From Phascolarctobacterium_A sp034086985 (GTDB taxonomy: Bacteria > Bacillota > Negativicutes > Acidaminococcales > Acidaminococcaceae): DNA of 54,498 bases. The translations under genes were made by a program, and so were the position numbers. Positions within the stretch are counted from its first letter, which is position 1, and each line of letters begins with the position of its first letter. The notes below the pieces were generated by a model. It saw nothing but the letters and a program-made list of their open reading frames with translations, did no database searches and had not been told where the DNA came from. Below are positions 40,742 through 49,220 of the stretch, piece after piece. Location: positions 1-54,498 of the forward strand of contig JAXDZG010000004.1 in NCBI GenBank assembly GCA_034086985.1. Reading direction: 5' to 3'.

Positions 40742-41440
40742 ATGAAACTAGGAAAGCTAATGAAGGGATTGGTAATATCTGCAAGCCTGTTGATTTCTTC
40801 AACGTGTTTTGCAGGATTAAATGATTATCCAAATGTTGGATTGCTCGATTTTACTAATAAAGCAGCAGTATCCAGTGATATTAGCTTTGAAGATGCTAGT
40901 ATGGTAAGCGATTATATGTTAGAAGAGCTTTTGGATAGCGGTCGCTTTAATGTTATGGAAAGGGAGCAGCTCAAGGGTATTTTGGATCAATATAGTTTCA
41001 ATATGTCCGGTCTGGTGGATCCTTCAACTGCAGTTCAAATTGGCAAAATGACAGGTGTAGAATATCTCGTCTATGGTAGCATCACTGGTTTAAGCACCAA
41101 GAATAATGAAATAGGCCTTGCTAACATGCGTACTGGTGGCATTGGCAACCAACAAAATGTAGTTACTGCCAATATTGCAGTTCGTTTTATAGATTTACAA
41201 ACAGGACGTATAGTTTTGGCTGCACGTGGTGTAGGTTCCTCTACTAGTTCTAGTACAGAGTTTGTGTTCCGTCACAGACGTGGCTATTACCATAGGGATA
41301 GTTCTGTAATTCATATTGGTTCTGATAGCGTTAGCCAGGTGCAGGTGCATAATGCTTTAGCAAAGGCTGTAACTGATGCTGTAAATGGTAAAAATGGCAT
41401 TTTGGCTAAAATGGACGGACGGGCTAAGCGTAAATACTAA
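40742..41440 (+). CDS. CsgG/HfaB-family protein
   Basis: This 232-residue exported protein (signal MKLGKLMKGLVISASLLISSTCFA) is a clear CsgG-family member: VGLLDFTNKA, then DYMLEELLDSGRFNVMEREQLKGILDQ, IGKMTGVEYLVYGSITGLS, VRFIDLQTGRIVLAARGVG and ALAKAVTDAV. CsgG forms the outer-membrane channel for curli. Here no Cys lipobox follows the signal, and csgA/B/E/F are absent, so a curli role is not supported. A His/Arg/Tyr-rich loop (RHRRGYYHRDS) is unusual. Confidence 0.85.
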   Translation: MKLGKLMKGLVISASLLISSTCFAGLNDYPNVGLLDFTNKAAVSSDISFEDASMVSDYMLEELLDSGRFNVMEREQLKGILDQYSFNMSGLVDPSTAVQIGKMTGVEYLVYGSITGLSTKNNEIGLANMRTGGIGNQQNVVTANIAVRFIDLQTGRIVLAARGVGSSTSSSTEFVFRHRRGYYHRDSSVIHIGSDSVSQVQVHNALAKAVTDAVNGKNGILAKMDGRAKRKY

Positions 41441-41458
41441 GCAAAAGGGGATGTTGTT

Positions 41459-42271
41459 ATGGGATTCATGCGGTTGTTAATGGCGTTGGTTACTATATCT
41501 TGCATGATGATCGGTAGTGGTAATGCAGAGGCAGCTTTTGAAAAGGTCAAGGGTTTTCAAGGTGGCTCGAAATTACCTGGTATTGTTGTCTGCGAAGTAA
41601 AATGCTTTGGCGAAAATGCTTTGCGACAGGAGTTCTTCTTCACCTTTGAGGAATTATTGGAAGAACAACTACATAAATGTAAAAAGTTTAGAGTAGAGCA
41701 AAGAATGATGGTGGATCCGGTTTTGGATGATGGCACCACTCTAAGGTTAGATCCATTCTTTGATAAGCTGCATATGCATGCGATTGTCAATGGCAAGGAG
41801 TTTGAACCTGAAAAAGCAAATGCAGAACTATACAGATATTATCGTTCTCAAACTACTAAAAAGCACGGTGAGCAACAGGTTTATTACATTAACAACGAGT
41901 TGAAAAACCGTGTTCAAGAATTAGGTCGCAAGCAGGGCGTTGATTATTTATTGTTCTGCAATCTGAAATCCGTGGAAGTGAAAGAGACCGACGGTGGTGC
42001 TTTAGCACTTTTGGCCGATTCTTCAGAAGGTAAAAAGGTCTCCATGGATATGGATTTTTATCTTATCAACGCCAAAACTGGTAAAGTGTTTGAGGGAACC
42101 AGCTTTACAGATAAATCTTCTTCCAAAATTGCCTTGCCTTTTATGAGCTATGGCAAGACCATGACTGTGGAGCAAATGGTGCAAAATGTGCTGGAGACAC
42201 AGGCAAAACGCACAGTAGCAATAATTGTGAAAACTGGTTTAAAAGAGGTTGCTGAAAATGGAAAACGTTAA
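41459..42271 (+). CDS. Exported protein, distant CsgG-like fold, unknown function
   Basis: The 270-residue protein has a signal peptide (MGFMRLLMALVTISCMMIGSGNAEA). GIVVCEVKCFGENALRQEFFFTFEELLEEQL and LGRKQGVDYLLFCNLKSVEV, then MDFYLINAKTGKVFEGTSF follow the order of CsgG elements (helix, GVDYLL, strand with NAKTGKV). The match is partial. Its end overlaps the next gene by 14 bases. Function not recognised. Confidence 0.65.
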   Translation: MGFMRLLMALVTISCMMIGSGNAEAAFEKVKGFQGGSKLPGIVVCEVKCFGENALRQEFFFTFEELLEEQLHKCKKFRVEQRMMVDPVLDDGTTLRLDPFFDKLHMHAIVNGKEFEPEKANAELYRYYRSQTTKKHGEQQVYYINNELKNRVQELGRKQGVDYLLFCNLKSVEVKETDGGALALLADSSEGKKVSMDMDFYLINAKTGKVFEGTSFTDKSSSKIALPFMSYGKTMTVEQMVQNVLETQAKRTVAIIVKTGLKEVAENGKR

Positions 42272-42899
42272 AAGATTACTTTTAGTGTGCTTGACCATAC
42301 TTATTACTGTGTGTGGAGCAGATAGAGTATTCGCAGCACAGACTTCCACGATTAGTATTGTGGGCTTTGTGAATCGTGTGCAAATAACTAATCTGTCCGG
42401 TGAGCAGGTTGCTAATTTCAACATCATCAATGATTATCTGGCTGATGAATTTATCAATAGTGGCAAGCTGGAGGTTTATGATATTTCTCCTGAGGTTACC
42501 AAAGGACGCCTGGATGAGATCGCTTTGCAGCTGGATATGGCCGCTGGACCCGCTCCAATACTAAAAAATATTCCTGCTGAGTATGTTGTGTATGGCTATG
42601 TAACTAATATGAGTGTTGTAGAAAGCACCACCGGTATTGATGATATGTCTGGTTCTGCTATTGGTGGGGACTCCACCGCAGTGCGTGTTAATTTAAGTGC
42701 CAAGATAGTGGAAACTGCCACTGGTAAAATTCTGTTAACTGTAACAGGTAAGGGTGAATCTGCAGGCTCCAAAGTAATGGCTGCTAATAAGGGTAAGGTA
42801 TTACAATTTGGTAAGTCCAATGTTACCGAGGAATGCTTACACAATGCTTTGGCTAAGGCAACCCATGATATTGCTGTGAAGATTTTAGAGGCAGCATAA
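42258..42899 (+). CDS. CsgG-family exported protein
   Basis: The 213-residue protein starts at ATG 42258 (MENVKRLLLVCL), with AGAGG nine bases upstream; a TTG at 42249 is less likely. After the signal peptide, ISIVGFVNRVQ, NDYLADEFINSGKLEVYDISPEVTKGRLDE, IPAEYVVYGYVTNMSVV and AKIVETATGKILLTVTGKGES show the CsgG layout, with ALAKATHDIAVKILE at the end. It overlaps the preceding gene, so translation is coupled. Confidence 0.82.
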   Translation: MENVKRLLLVCLTILITVCGADRVFAAQTSTISIVGFVNRVQITNLSGEQVANFNIINDYLADEFINSGKLEVYDISPEVTKGRLDEIALQLDMAAGPAPILKNIPAEYVVYGYVTNMSVVESTTGIDDMSGSAIGGDSTAVRVNLSAKIVETATGKILLTVTGKGESAGSKVMAANKGKVLQFGKSNVTEECLHNALAKATHDIAVKILEAA

Positions 42900-42916
42900 A
42901 AAAGGGGAGAGTGTAT

Positions 42917-43600
42917 ATGAGAATACTGATTTGTACAGTTTTAATGATGCTGATGAGTGTCAGTGCATTTGCTCGCAACCATGTTTGGTACGATAAAAAT
43001 GCCGGCATCAGTACTATGAAAAAAATCGTGGTATTTCCTATAGAAGGTACCACTACATATCAAGGAGCTTATGGCGCATTGACTGATAATTTGTCTAAAA
43101 GAATAAAAAATATTCATTTTACAGTTTTGCAACCGGGAAATGCTCAAGCAAGTAGAATCATGGCTACTAATGATCGCTTGGCAGCTCTTTTAGGAGATTT
43201 TCCCTCCGAAGAAGCTAGAGCACAGGCAGTGCAGGAGGCAACTGCAGCGGATGCGTATTTGATTTGCCGTGTGCGCGAGGACCGCGTGCAACAGGATTGG
43301 TCACCTGAAACTGAATGTGCTGTTACCATTGAAGAGTATACAGAGGAAACAGGTGGTCCTGATGGCACTAGACGTTATGATGCGTCTTCTTACGTTACTA
43401 CCCATGTGGTGCCTGGTCAATATGTATATCTGCATTTATTAAATCTTGATTATGCCTTATATGATGATCAAGGAAGAAAGATTATGTTAGTGCAGAACAA
43501 TGCTCAGGGCTATGGTTGTACTCAAGAGGGACTCTATAAGGATTTGTTTAAAGAATTCTCGAAAGAGCTGAAGGTTGCTAATAAGGACAAGGGGAAGTGA
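42917..43600 (+). CDS. Exported protein of unknown function
   Basis: The 227-residue protein starts at ATG 42917, eight bases after GGGGAG; GTG 42911 is an alternative. Signal MRILICTVLMMLMSVSAFA, then RNHVWYDKNAGISTMKKIVVFPIEGTTT. The strand-plus-helix start and ATAADAYLICRVREDRVQ resemble a degenerate CsgG-like core. An acidic Tyr/Thr-rich insert (EEYTEETGGPDGTRRYDASS) follows. The next gene overlaps or abuts. Confidence 0.65.
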   Translation: MRILICTVLMMLMSVSAFARNHVWYDKNAGISTMKKIVVFPIEGTTTYQGAYGALTDNLSKRIKNIHFTVLQPGNAQASRIMATNDRLAALLGDFPSEEARAQAVQEATAADAYLICRVREDRVQQDWSPETECAVTIEEYTEETGGPDGTRRYDASSYVTTHVVPGQYVYLHLLNLDYALYDDQGRKIMLVQNNAQGYGCTQEGLYKDLFKEFSKELKVANKDKGK

Positions 43601-43602
43601 GC

Positions 43603-44199
43603 ATGATGAGTGTAAAAAAAGCATTACTTAGTTTAGCTGTTGTTGCTGCTTGTCTCTTCCCTTTAACTAGTACAGAGGCGGCTGCAGATGCCAATAAGCA
43701 GGTTGGCTTTGGACATATCTCCATGCCAAATGATATTGGAAATGATGAATTTGTAGTTAAGGCGCTCTACTTCACCTTGAAAAAAGAGTCCAAGCGCTTG
43801 AAAAATGTGGTTGTGAATTACGACGGTCAGTCTAAGAAGGCAGATGATTATATAATTAATGTAGACATTAATAAGTATGCTTTAGAAAGCTCTTGGAAGG
43901 AGCCATCTGCTTCTACTAGGTCTCAAGAGGTATGGCACCAAGAGACAAAATGGTATGACGATAAGAATAAGGAGCATACCATGCATACAAGACGCTATAC
44001 CACAACCGTCTCTGATTCACCGGGAGGCTTCTATTTTAGAGCCTATGTGGGAGCGACAGTTTATTTGCAGAATGCAAAGACAGGAGCTGTTGTAGTACAG
44101 CATGATGGTCATGAGGGCAATGATAAGGAAATTGATGCCTATACTGACATTATCAAGGACTTTTATAAGAAGGTCAATAAAGCCTTTAAGGCTGATTAA
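43603..44199 (+). CDS. Exported protein of unknown function
   Basis: The 198-residue protein starts at ATG 43603 (AAGGGGAAG upstream). Signal MMSVKKALLSLAVVAACLFPLTSTEA. The mature part has NDEFVVKALYFTLKKESKRLKNVVVNYDG and a His/Tyr/Lys-rich centre (EVWHQETKWYDDKNKEHTMHTRRYTTTV), then AYVGATVYLQNAKTGAVVVQHDGHEG. The YLQNAKTGAVV segment resembles the NAKTG strand of the CsgG-like neighbours. No family is recognised. Confidence 0.65.
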   Translation: MMSVKKALLSLAVVAACLFPLTSTEAAADANKQVGFGHISMPNDIGNDEFVVKALYFTLKKESKRLKNVVVNYDGQSKKADDYIINVDINKYALESSWKEPSASTRSQEVWHQETKWYDDKNKEHTMHTRRYTTTVSDSPGGFYFRAYVGATVYLQNAKTGAVVVQHDGHEGNDKEIDAYTDIIKDFYKKVNKAFKAD

Positions 44200-44280
44200 A
44201 CTTAGTTTCTTTATTAGTTAATGGAACAATTTATTGTGATGTTAACAAAGAATAATAAATATATGAAAGGAGAGCCCTGT

Positions 44281-44727
44281 ATGAAAAAGATTGTAGCACT
44301 AGGAGTACTTGCTTTAGTTTATAACCTGAGCAGCACTTCTGTACCTGTGGCAGAAGCTGCAGAGATTTTTGCTGCCGACAATGTATTCCCTGTCTCCCAG
44401 AATGTTGTCCAATACAGCTTTTGGACTAAAGTGAGAGATAAAATCCTTGATCGTGATGATCATCACCATAAGCATCATGGACCACCGCCTCCGCCCCCAC
44501 CTAGACATTATGGCCCGCCACCACCGCCTCCTAGGCATTACGGCCCGCCACCACCGCCTCCGGGACACCGTCCGCCACCTCCTGGCTACCGCAGACCTGC
44601 TCCGCCACCGCCGCCAGCTTATCATAGACCGCCAGCACCGCCTCCGGGACATCGTCCGCCACCGCCATCCCCTGGCTATCGCAGACCTGCTCCGCCGCCC
44701 CATGGTGGCCCCGGACCTCGTAGATAA
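44281..44727 (+). CDS. Secreted His/Pro-rich low-complexity protein
   Basis: The 148-residue protein starts at ATG 44281 (AAAGGAGA seven bases upstream), not at 44221. Signal MKKIVALGVLALVYNLSSTSVPVAEA. After FWTKVRDKILDRDDHHHKHHG come repeats of GPPPPPPRHY, GHRPPPP and GYRRPAPPPP to the end. Polyproline-II helices and a His cluster suggest a structural linker or metal-binding role (inference). About 80 bases separate it from the preceding gene, so an internal promoter is possible. Confidence 0.7.
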   Translation: MKKIVALGVLALVYNLSSTSVPVAEAAEIFAADNVFPVSQNVVQYSFWTKVRDKILDRDDHHHKHHGPPPPPPPRHYGPPPPPPRHYGPPPPPPGHRPPPPGYRRPAPPPPPAYHRPPAPPPGHRPPPPSPGYRRPAPPPHGGPGPRR

Positions 44728-44758
44728 ATGATTATTACTATCTGAAAGGATGATAACC

Positions 44759-45694
44759 ATGCGAAAAATACTTAGCAAAAAAATGTTGGCTGCTGTATTA
44801 GGATTAAGCTTAAGCGTTGGTACTGCTTACGCAACTGTAGCAGCTGCGGCTCCTGCACCTACAAATACTACTTCTGTTGAAGTAAAGGTTGATGTACAAC
44901 AAACTGCTGTTAACTGGGAAAAAGGCTCCGCAGCTGACGTTACTGCCTTGGGCGTTGGTTTGCCTCCTGTTAATGCTGGTCCTAGAGCTGTGCCTTTAGC
45001 GCGTAGAGCAGCCATTATTGATGCCCAAAGAAACTTGCTGGAAGCTGTTGAGGGCGTGCAAATTGACTCCGAGACCTTAGTAAGAGATATGGCTGTGGAA
45101 AGTGATGTTGTAAAATCTCAAGTACATGGCTTAGTAAAAGGCGCGCGTATTATTAGAGAAGGTAGCAATCCGGATGGCAGCTACTTTGTAGAAATGAGTA
45201 TTCCTCTGTTTGGTGCTACTAGAAGCTTGGCAGCCGAGGTTTTACCGGCAGCAACTCAGAATATTGTTCAAGAACCTGCACCTGTGGTTGATTTAAGGAC
45301 TACTCCTTTGACCAAACAAGAGGTTAAAGAAATCAAGTCCGTTACCTATACTGGTATTGTAATTGATGCTACTGGCTTGGGTATGGAAGCAACCTTCTCT
45401 CCTGTTATTTATGATGTTAATGGCAGAGCTATTTATGGCATGCAAAACATTGACAAGAATATGGCTATTTCCAAGGGTATGGTAGAGTATTCCAATAATC
45501 TGCAAGCTGCAACTGGTGGTACTACCCGTGCTGGCGCTAATCCCTTAGTAATTAGAGCAACCGCAGTTAAGGGTGGCGTTAACTCTGTGAACCCTGTAAA
45601 TGCCATAGTTTCTGTTGAAGATGGCGACCGTATTCTTTTGGCTAATGCCAATGCTAATATTTTTGGTAACTGCGCTGTAGTTTTTGTTAAGTAA
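44759..45694 (+). CDS. Exported LPP20/FlgT_N-like protein
   Basis: The 311-residue protein starts at ATG 44759 (ATG 44750 is too close to the ribosome binding site). Signal MRKILSKKMLAAVLGLSLSVGTAYA. PLARRAAIIDAQRNLLEAVEGVQIDSETLVRDMAVESDVVKSQVHGLVKGARIIREGSNPDGSYFVEMSIPL is an LPP20/FlgT_N domain, paralogous to residues 25-105 of 39604-40704. The C-terminal half (VTYTGIVIDATGLGMEATFSPVIYDVNGRAIYG) is like the second part of LPP20-type proteins. A strong terminator follows. Confidence 0.78.
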   Translation: MRKILSKKMLAAVLGLSLSVGTAYATVAAAAPAPTNTTSVEVKVDVQQTAVNWEKGSAADVTALGVGLPPVNAGPRAVPLARRAAIIDAQRNLLEAVEGVQIDSETLVRDMAVESDVVKSQVHGLVKGARIIREGSNPDGSYFVEMSIPLFGATRSLAAEVLPAATQNIVQEPAPVVDLRTTPLTKQEVKEIKSVTYTGIVIDATGLGMEATFSPVIYDVNGRAIYGMQNIDKNMAISKGMVEYSNNLQAATGGTTRAGANPLVIRATAVKGGVNSVNPVNAIVSVEDGDRILLANANANIFGNCAVVFVK

Positions 45695-45709
45695 TTCTTG
45701 ATTGTTCTG

Positions 45710-45750
45710 AATGGGAATATTCTTTGCTTTAAAGAGTATTCCCATTTTTT
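45710..45750 (+). terminator. Intrinsic terminator inside the cluster
   Basis: ATGGGAATATTCTTT pairs with AAAGAGTATTCCCAT around GCTTT, followed by TTTTTT. The GGAGG of the next gene begins at once behind the T-run, so downstream genes depend on read-through or on an unseen promoter. Confidence 0.88.
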
Positions 45751-45762
45751 GGAGGTACTATT

Positions 45763-46785
45763 ATGAAAGCGTTAGGATGGTTAACTGTAATGCTGCTTTG
45801 CATGCCTACCGCCGTATGGGCAGATGAAGCTACCAATAAGCCCGAGAATGATACTATAACTATCGTTGAGAGTGTTATTGCTCATAAAACAGAAGAGAAA
45901 GAAGATCATAAAAGCAGCATGGACGCCAAAGAAGAGCAGGCAGCTAATGAAGAAGCTGTTACTGAGCAAGAGGCTGCTAATGTTGTTGATGCTCAAGATA
46001 ATATTGAGATTAAACCAGAAGATGAGCAGAATGTTTTGCAAGCAGAAGTTGCCGAGGAAGAACATTCTGAACAAATAGAGAATGATAAAAAGATTGTAGT
46101 TAAAAAGCGAGAAATAGCATTTATTGCCATTAATCCATGCAAAGCTGAAGCTGTGTCAGCTTTTAAACTAGCCAATGATTATTTTGAAAAAGGTAAGCTA
46201 AGCGAAGATGCACAGGATAAGTCTATCCAGTATGGTGAGGCTATTAGATGTGTGAATGATGCTTTACAATATGAGCCCGATAACTGTGATTTAGCGCTTT
46301 TGGCTTCGCAAATCTATCGTAGTAAGGGTGGTATAGCTTACGCTAAGAGTTATTTTCAAAGAGCTGAGCGTATCTTGGGTGAAAATTTAAAGGCTCATCC
46401 AGATGGCATTGATATCAATTTGGATTATGCGTTGGCTCTTGTTGCTGGCGATTCCCGTTATCTTGCTAATTATAGCGAGTATGTGGAAAAAGGTAAGCAG
46501 GCTGCGGCTAAGGTTTTAGAATTGTGCGAACTGTGGTATAAGGAGCATGATAAAACTGCTAAGGCCTTGAGAGCGGAAGCGATGGCTAATTTGCTTTTGG
46601 GGAATAAGGAAAAGTGTGGTGAATTATTACTAGAGGCAGATGGACTAGCCGGCGAAGAGAGCACTTTAACCAAGGTTTATACTGAATATGTTGCTCAGGG
46701 TAAATGGCTTTGGCAGGTCAGCCCTGAGGCCGTGGACAAGGAATTCATGCTTTATTTCATGAAGGATGCAGAAAGGTATAAATAA
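45763..46785 (+). CDS. Exported TPR-like protein with acidic N-terminal region
   Basis: The 340-residue protein has a signal peptide (MKALGWLTVMLLCMPTAVWA). An acidic Glu/Ala/Asp-rich disordered stretch (about 22-115) follows, then a helical-repeat part (about 125-340) with TPR-like pairs: AVSAFKLANDYFEKGKLSEDAQ, GEAIRCVNDALQYEPDNCDLALLASQIY. TPR repeats usually scaffold protein complexes. Its end overlaps the next open frame slightly. GGAGG is eight bases before the start, directly behind the terminator. Confidence 0.72.
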   Translation: MKALGWLTVMLLCMPTAVWADEATNKPENDTITIVESVIAHKTEEKEDHKSSMDAKEEQAANEEAVTEQEAANVVDAQDNIEIKPEDEQNVLQAEVAEEEHSEQIENDKKIVVKKREIAFIAINPCKAEAVSAFKLANDYFEKGKLSEDAQDKSIQYGEAIRCVNDALQYEPDNCDLALLASQIYRSKGGIAYAKSYFQRAERILGENLKAHPDGIDINLDYALALVAGDSRYLANYSEYVEKGKQAAAKVLELCELWYKEHDKTAKALRAEAMANLLLGNKEKCGELLLEADGLAGEESTLTKVYTEYVAQGKWLWQVSPEAVDKEFMLYFMKDAERYK

Positions 46786-46801
46786 AGGCTGGAAATTCAG
46801 A

Positions 46802-47575
46802 ATGTTTTGGTTTAAGAGATTAATTATTGTCTTTACTTTTTGTATGGCTATGATGATAAGCTCATTTGCTTTAGCAGAAAGTAGGTATACAGATGAACTA
46901 ACGCTTACTGTAGGTACTGCATGGAAGTTAGATGTGCCTAAGGTGTTATATCAGACCAATAATCATGCTGTATGTGATTTGCTGCAAAATGAAGATAAAA
47001 GCTACAGTATTCTTATGACTAATCCTGGTGATACAGAGATTACAGCTTATATCTTTCAGAATGGTGAAATTTACCAAGCTGTTTACTTGATTCATATCGT
47101 ACCAGAACAAGCAGTTAACTCCCCTGATAGTGGTAGTACAGTGTACTATGACTCTGCTAATCATTCAGGAACACAGCAAAGGGGAGTTAGTGTGCAGCAA
47201 TATGCTGAAGAAGTGCTTCGCTTGGTTAATCTTGAGCGTGCTAAGGTAGGCGTACGTCCATTGCGATTAAGTCCAGAATTGCAAAGAGCAACGGCAGTAA
47301 GAGCTCAGGAGCTGGTACAGCTATTTGACCATCAACGGCCTAATGGCAAAAAATGCTTTTCAGTTTTGCGTAATACTAATGCCTATCTTGGTGAGAATAT
47401 TGCTGCGGGGAGAGATACTCCTGCTGAGGTTGTAGATCAGTGGATGAATTCTCCTGGACATAGAGGTAATATCCTTAATGGACGATATAGAGAATTAGGC
47501 GTGGGATATTACTACGCTCATGGAAATGATCCTCAGGGTTATCGGCACTACTGGGTACAGATGTTTAGAGGGTAG
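46802..47575 (+). CDS. CAP-domain (SCP/PR1-like) secreted protein
   Basis: The 257-residue protein starts at ATG 46802 after the upstream stop (ATG 46766 would overlap the TPR gene). Signal MFWFKRLIIVFTFCMAMMISSFALA, then an 80-residue N-terminal beta domain (ELTLTVGTAWKLDVPKVLYQ). The CAP domain (about 135-257) has EVLRLVNLERAKVGVRPLRLSPELQRATAVRAQEL, FDHQRPNGKKCFSVL, LGENIAAG and WMNSPGHRGNIL with the conserved His and Glu. CAP proteins occur in many surface and stress roles; the substrate is unknown. Confidence 0.88.
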   Translation: MFWFKRLIIVFTFCMAMMISSFALAESRYTDELTLTVGTAWKLDVPKVLYQTNNHAVCDLLQNEDKSYSILMTNPGDTEITAYIFQNGEIYQAVYLIHIVPEQAVNSPDSGSTVYYDSANHSGTQQRGVSVQQYAEEVLRLVNLERAKVGVRPLRLSPELQRATAVRAQELVQLFDHQRPNGKKCFSVLRNTNAYLGENIAAGRDTPAEVVDQWMNSPGHRGNILNGRYRELGVGYYYAHGNDPQGYRHYWVQMFRG

Positions 47576-47612
47576 ATAGTTTGAAAAATTAATAACAAAG
47601 AGGGAATTTGGT

Positions 47613-48359
47613 ATGAAATTTCTTGCTGGAATATGTCTTGGCTTTGTATTAATAGCCAATACTGCTATGGCCCAGGTTGGACCTTTAACAGAGAAGGTGC
47701 AACAATCAATAGAAAGCACTGGTTGCTTTTACATTAAGTATAACGATTATACTTATAATGCTATGCTCAGTTATGGTAAAAAGAAGCCTAAAAGAGAGCC
47801 TTCTGGGTTTAGAATATTGGCGAATAATGGGGAATGTAGTTATCTTGAGTCTACCTCTATTGGCTATTATGCTGGCATGGGCTCGAAAGCACAATTAATT
47901 AAAGAGAATAAAAGTTATCTGTTGAACTTGAAAACAAAAAAAGGCAATGTTCAGATATTTGAGCAAAAAGTTCCTTCAAGGTTGATTGGAGAAGGCGGTG
48001 TGCCGACAGCTTTGGGCTTTTTAATACCAACAAATATGAAGAATAGAGTAATGCTGTCAGAAGCGAAGTCATTTACCTATAAAAATGCTATTGAAGAGAC
48101 TATTGATGGGAGGATATATCATTGTGAGGTATACGGGTCAGCTCTTCCTGGTCTTCCCGATAGGGTATATAAAATCTATTTTGATAATGAGCAACCAGTG
48201 AAATTTGCCCACGGTAATAGTGTAACTGAGATTCTAGAGTTTATGAATGTAGTGGACAGCAATCTTTTTGTCATTCCCAAAGGATTTAAAATTTATGGGT
48301 TGGTGCAAAGTGATTCAAATGTGTTGCTGAGAAAAAATGAGGTATTAGAAGAATATTAA
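47613..48359 (+). CDS. Exported protein of unknown function
   Basis: The 248-residue protein has a signal peptide (MKFLAGICLGFVLIANTAMA) close to that of 39604-40704. The mature part alternates strands (FYIKYNDYTYNAMLSYGKKKP, SYLLNLKTKKGNVQIFEQKV, GRIYHCEVYGS...RVYKIYFDNEQPVKFAHG). It has the general style of LolA-like half-barrels, but this is a loose impression. GAGGG upstream; the next gene follows in 11 bases. Confidence 0.65.
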   Translation: MKFLAGICLGFVLIANTAMAQVGPLTEKVQQSIESTGCFYIKYNDYTYNAMLSYGKKKPKREPSGFRILANNGECSYLESTSIGYYAGMGSKAQLIKENKSYLLNLKTKKGNVQIFEQKVPSRLIGEGGVPTALGFLIPTNMKNRVMLSEAKSFTYKNAIEETIDGRIYHCEVYGSALPGLPDRVYKIYFDNEQPVKFAHGNSVTEILEFMNVVDSNLFVIPKGFKIYGLVQSDSNVLLRKNEVLEEY

Positions 48360-48370
48360 AGAGGTGTAAT

Positions 48371-49162
48371 ATGAAAAAGATGTTTAAAACTTTGTTGCTT
48401 GTAACTTTGGTATCCTTAGCCAATGTGGCTGCTGCTGAACCGCTGACTGATTCCATTGTCAATGTGTTTAAATCAGATACTTCTACAATAAAATATAGTA
48501 TTGTGCAAATTCAAAATACGATGAGTGAAGCAGAAAAGACTCAAGCAAAAAATGTAAAGTATGAATATACACTTATTAGAAAGGGTGCTGAAGAAGCCTC
48601 TCTTATGGATATTTATACTGTAAACAAGCTAACAACTAGTATAGCTTCGTTATATACTAATGGAGAAAGTTACTCACTTGCTAGCACTTCAAAGCTAGTC
48701 TATAATGAGCAAGGTTTGATTAAGCCATCATATCCTGCTACAAAAATGATTGGTGCAGGTGAAAAAAGTTCTGAAGAAAATTATAAAAATATATTATTTA
48801 TGATAAAATATCATTTCTTGCCTTTGCTTCCAGAAGAGAATAAAACTATAATAGATGGCAAAGAGTCACCACTGAATGGTTGTACACAATTTACTAAGAA
48901 AGGATCGGAAGTCGTAAATGGTAAATGCTTGACCTTTATAGAATATGTTACACCATCAGAATATAGTGTTCAATCCGTAACTAGGTATTACTTTGATAAT
49001 GATAAGATCGTGAAATGTGTTAGAATCGATAAAAAGGGTACTGTGGCATTAGATAGTGACATGGCAGCTTTAACTGGACAGGACTCTGTGGAAGTTGGTG
49101 GTTATGCAATAGTTGATATTAAGGCTATGACTACAGAGGCTAATGAGAATTTTTTGAAGTAA
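48371..49162 (+). CDS. Exported protein of unknown function
   Basis: The 263-residue protein has a signal peptide (MKKMFKTLLLVTLVSLANVAAA). Features shared with the previous product are a late KCLTFIEYVTPSEYSVQSVTRYYFDNDKIVKCVRIDK, against HCEVYGS...YKIYFDNEQPVKF, so they may be distant paralogs. No known family was recognised. GAGGTG precedes the start. Confidence 0.65.
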   Translation: MKKMFKTLLLVTLVSLANVAAAEPLTDSIVNVFKSDTSTIKYSIVQIQNTMSEAEKTQAKNVKYEYTLIRKGAEEASLMDIYTVNKLTTSIASLYTNGESYSLASTSKLVYNEQGLIKPSYPATKMIGAGEKSSEENYKNILFMIKYHFLPLLPEENKTIIDGKESPLNGCTQFTKKGSEVVNGKCLTFIEYVTPSEYSVQSVTRYYFDNDKIVKCVRIDKKGTVALDSDMAALTGQDSVEVGGYAIVDIKAMTTEANENFLK

Positions 49163-49220
49163 CCATTAAAGACAAAAGTTGTAACTTTAAATGCGCCTAA
49201 TTCATATTGAGGTAATTCGT

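Noticed and set aside
44470..44720. Regular repeats that look like a short CRISPR-like or satellite array
   Set aside because: They encode the proline-rich repeats of a secreted protein and have no equal spacers.
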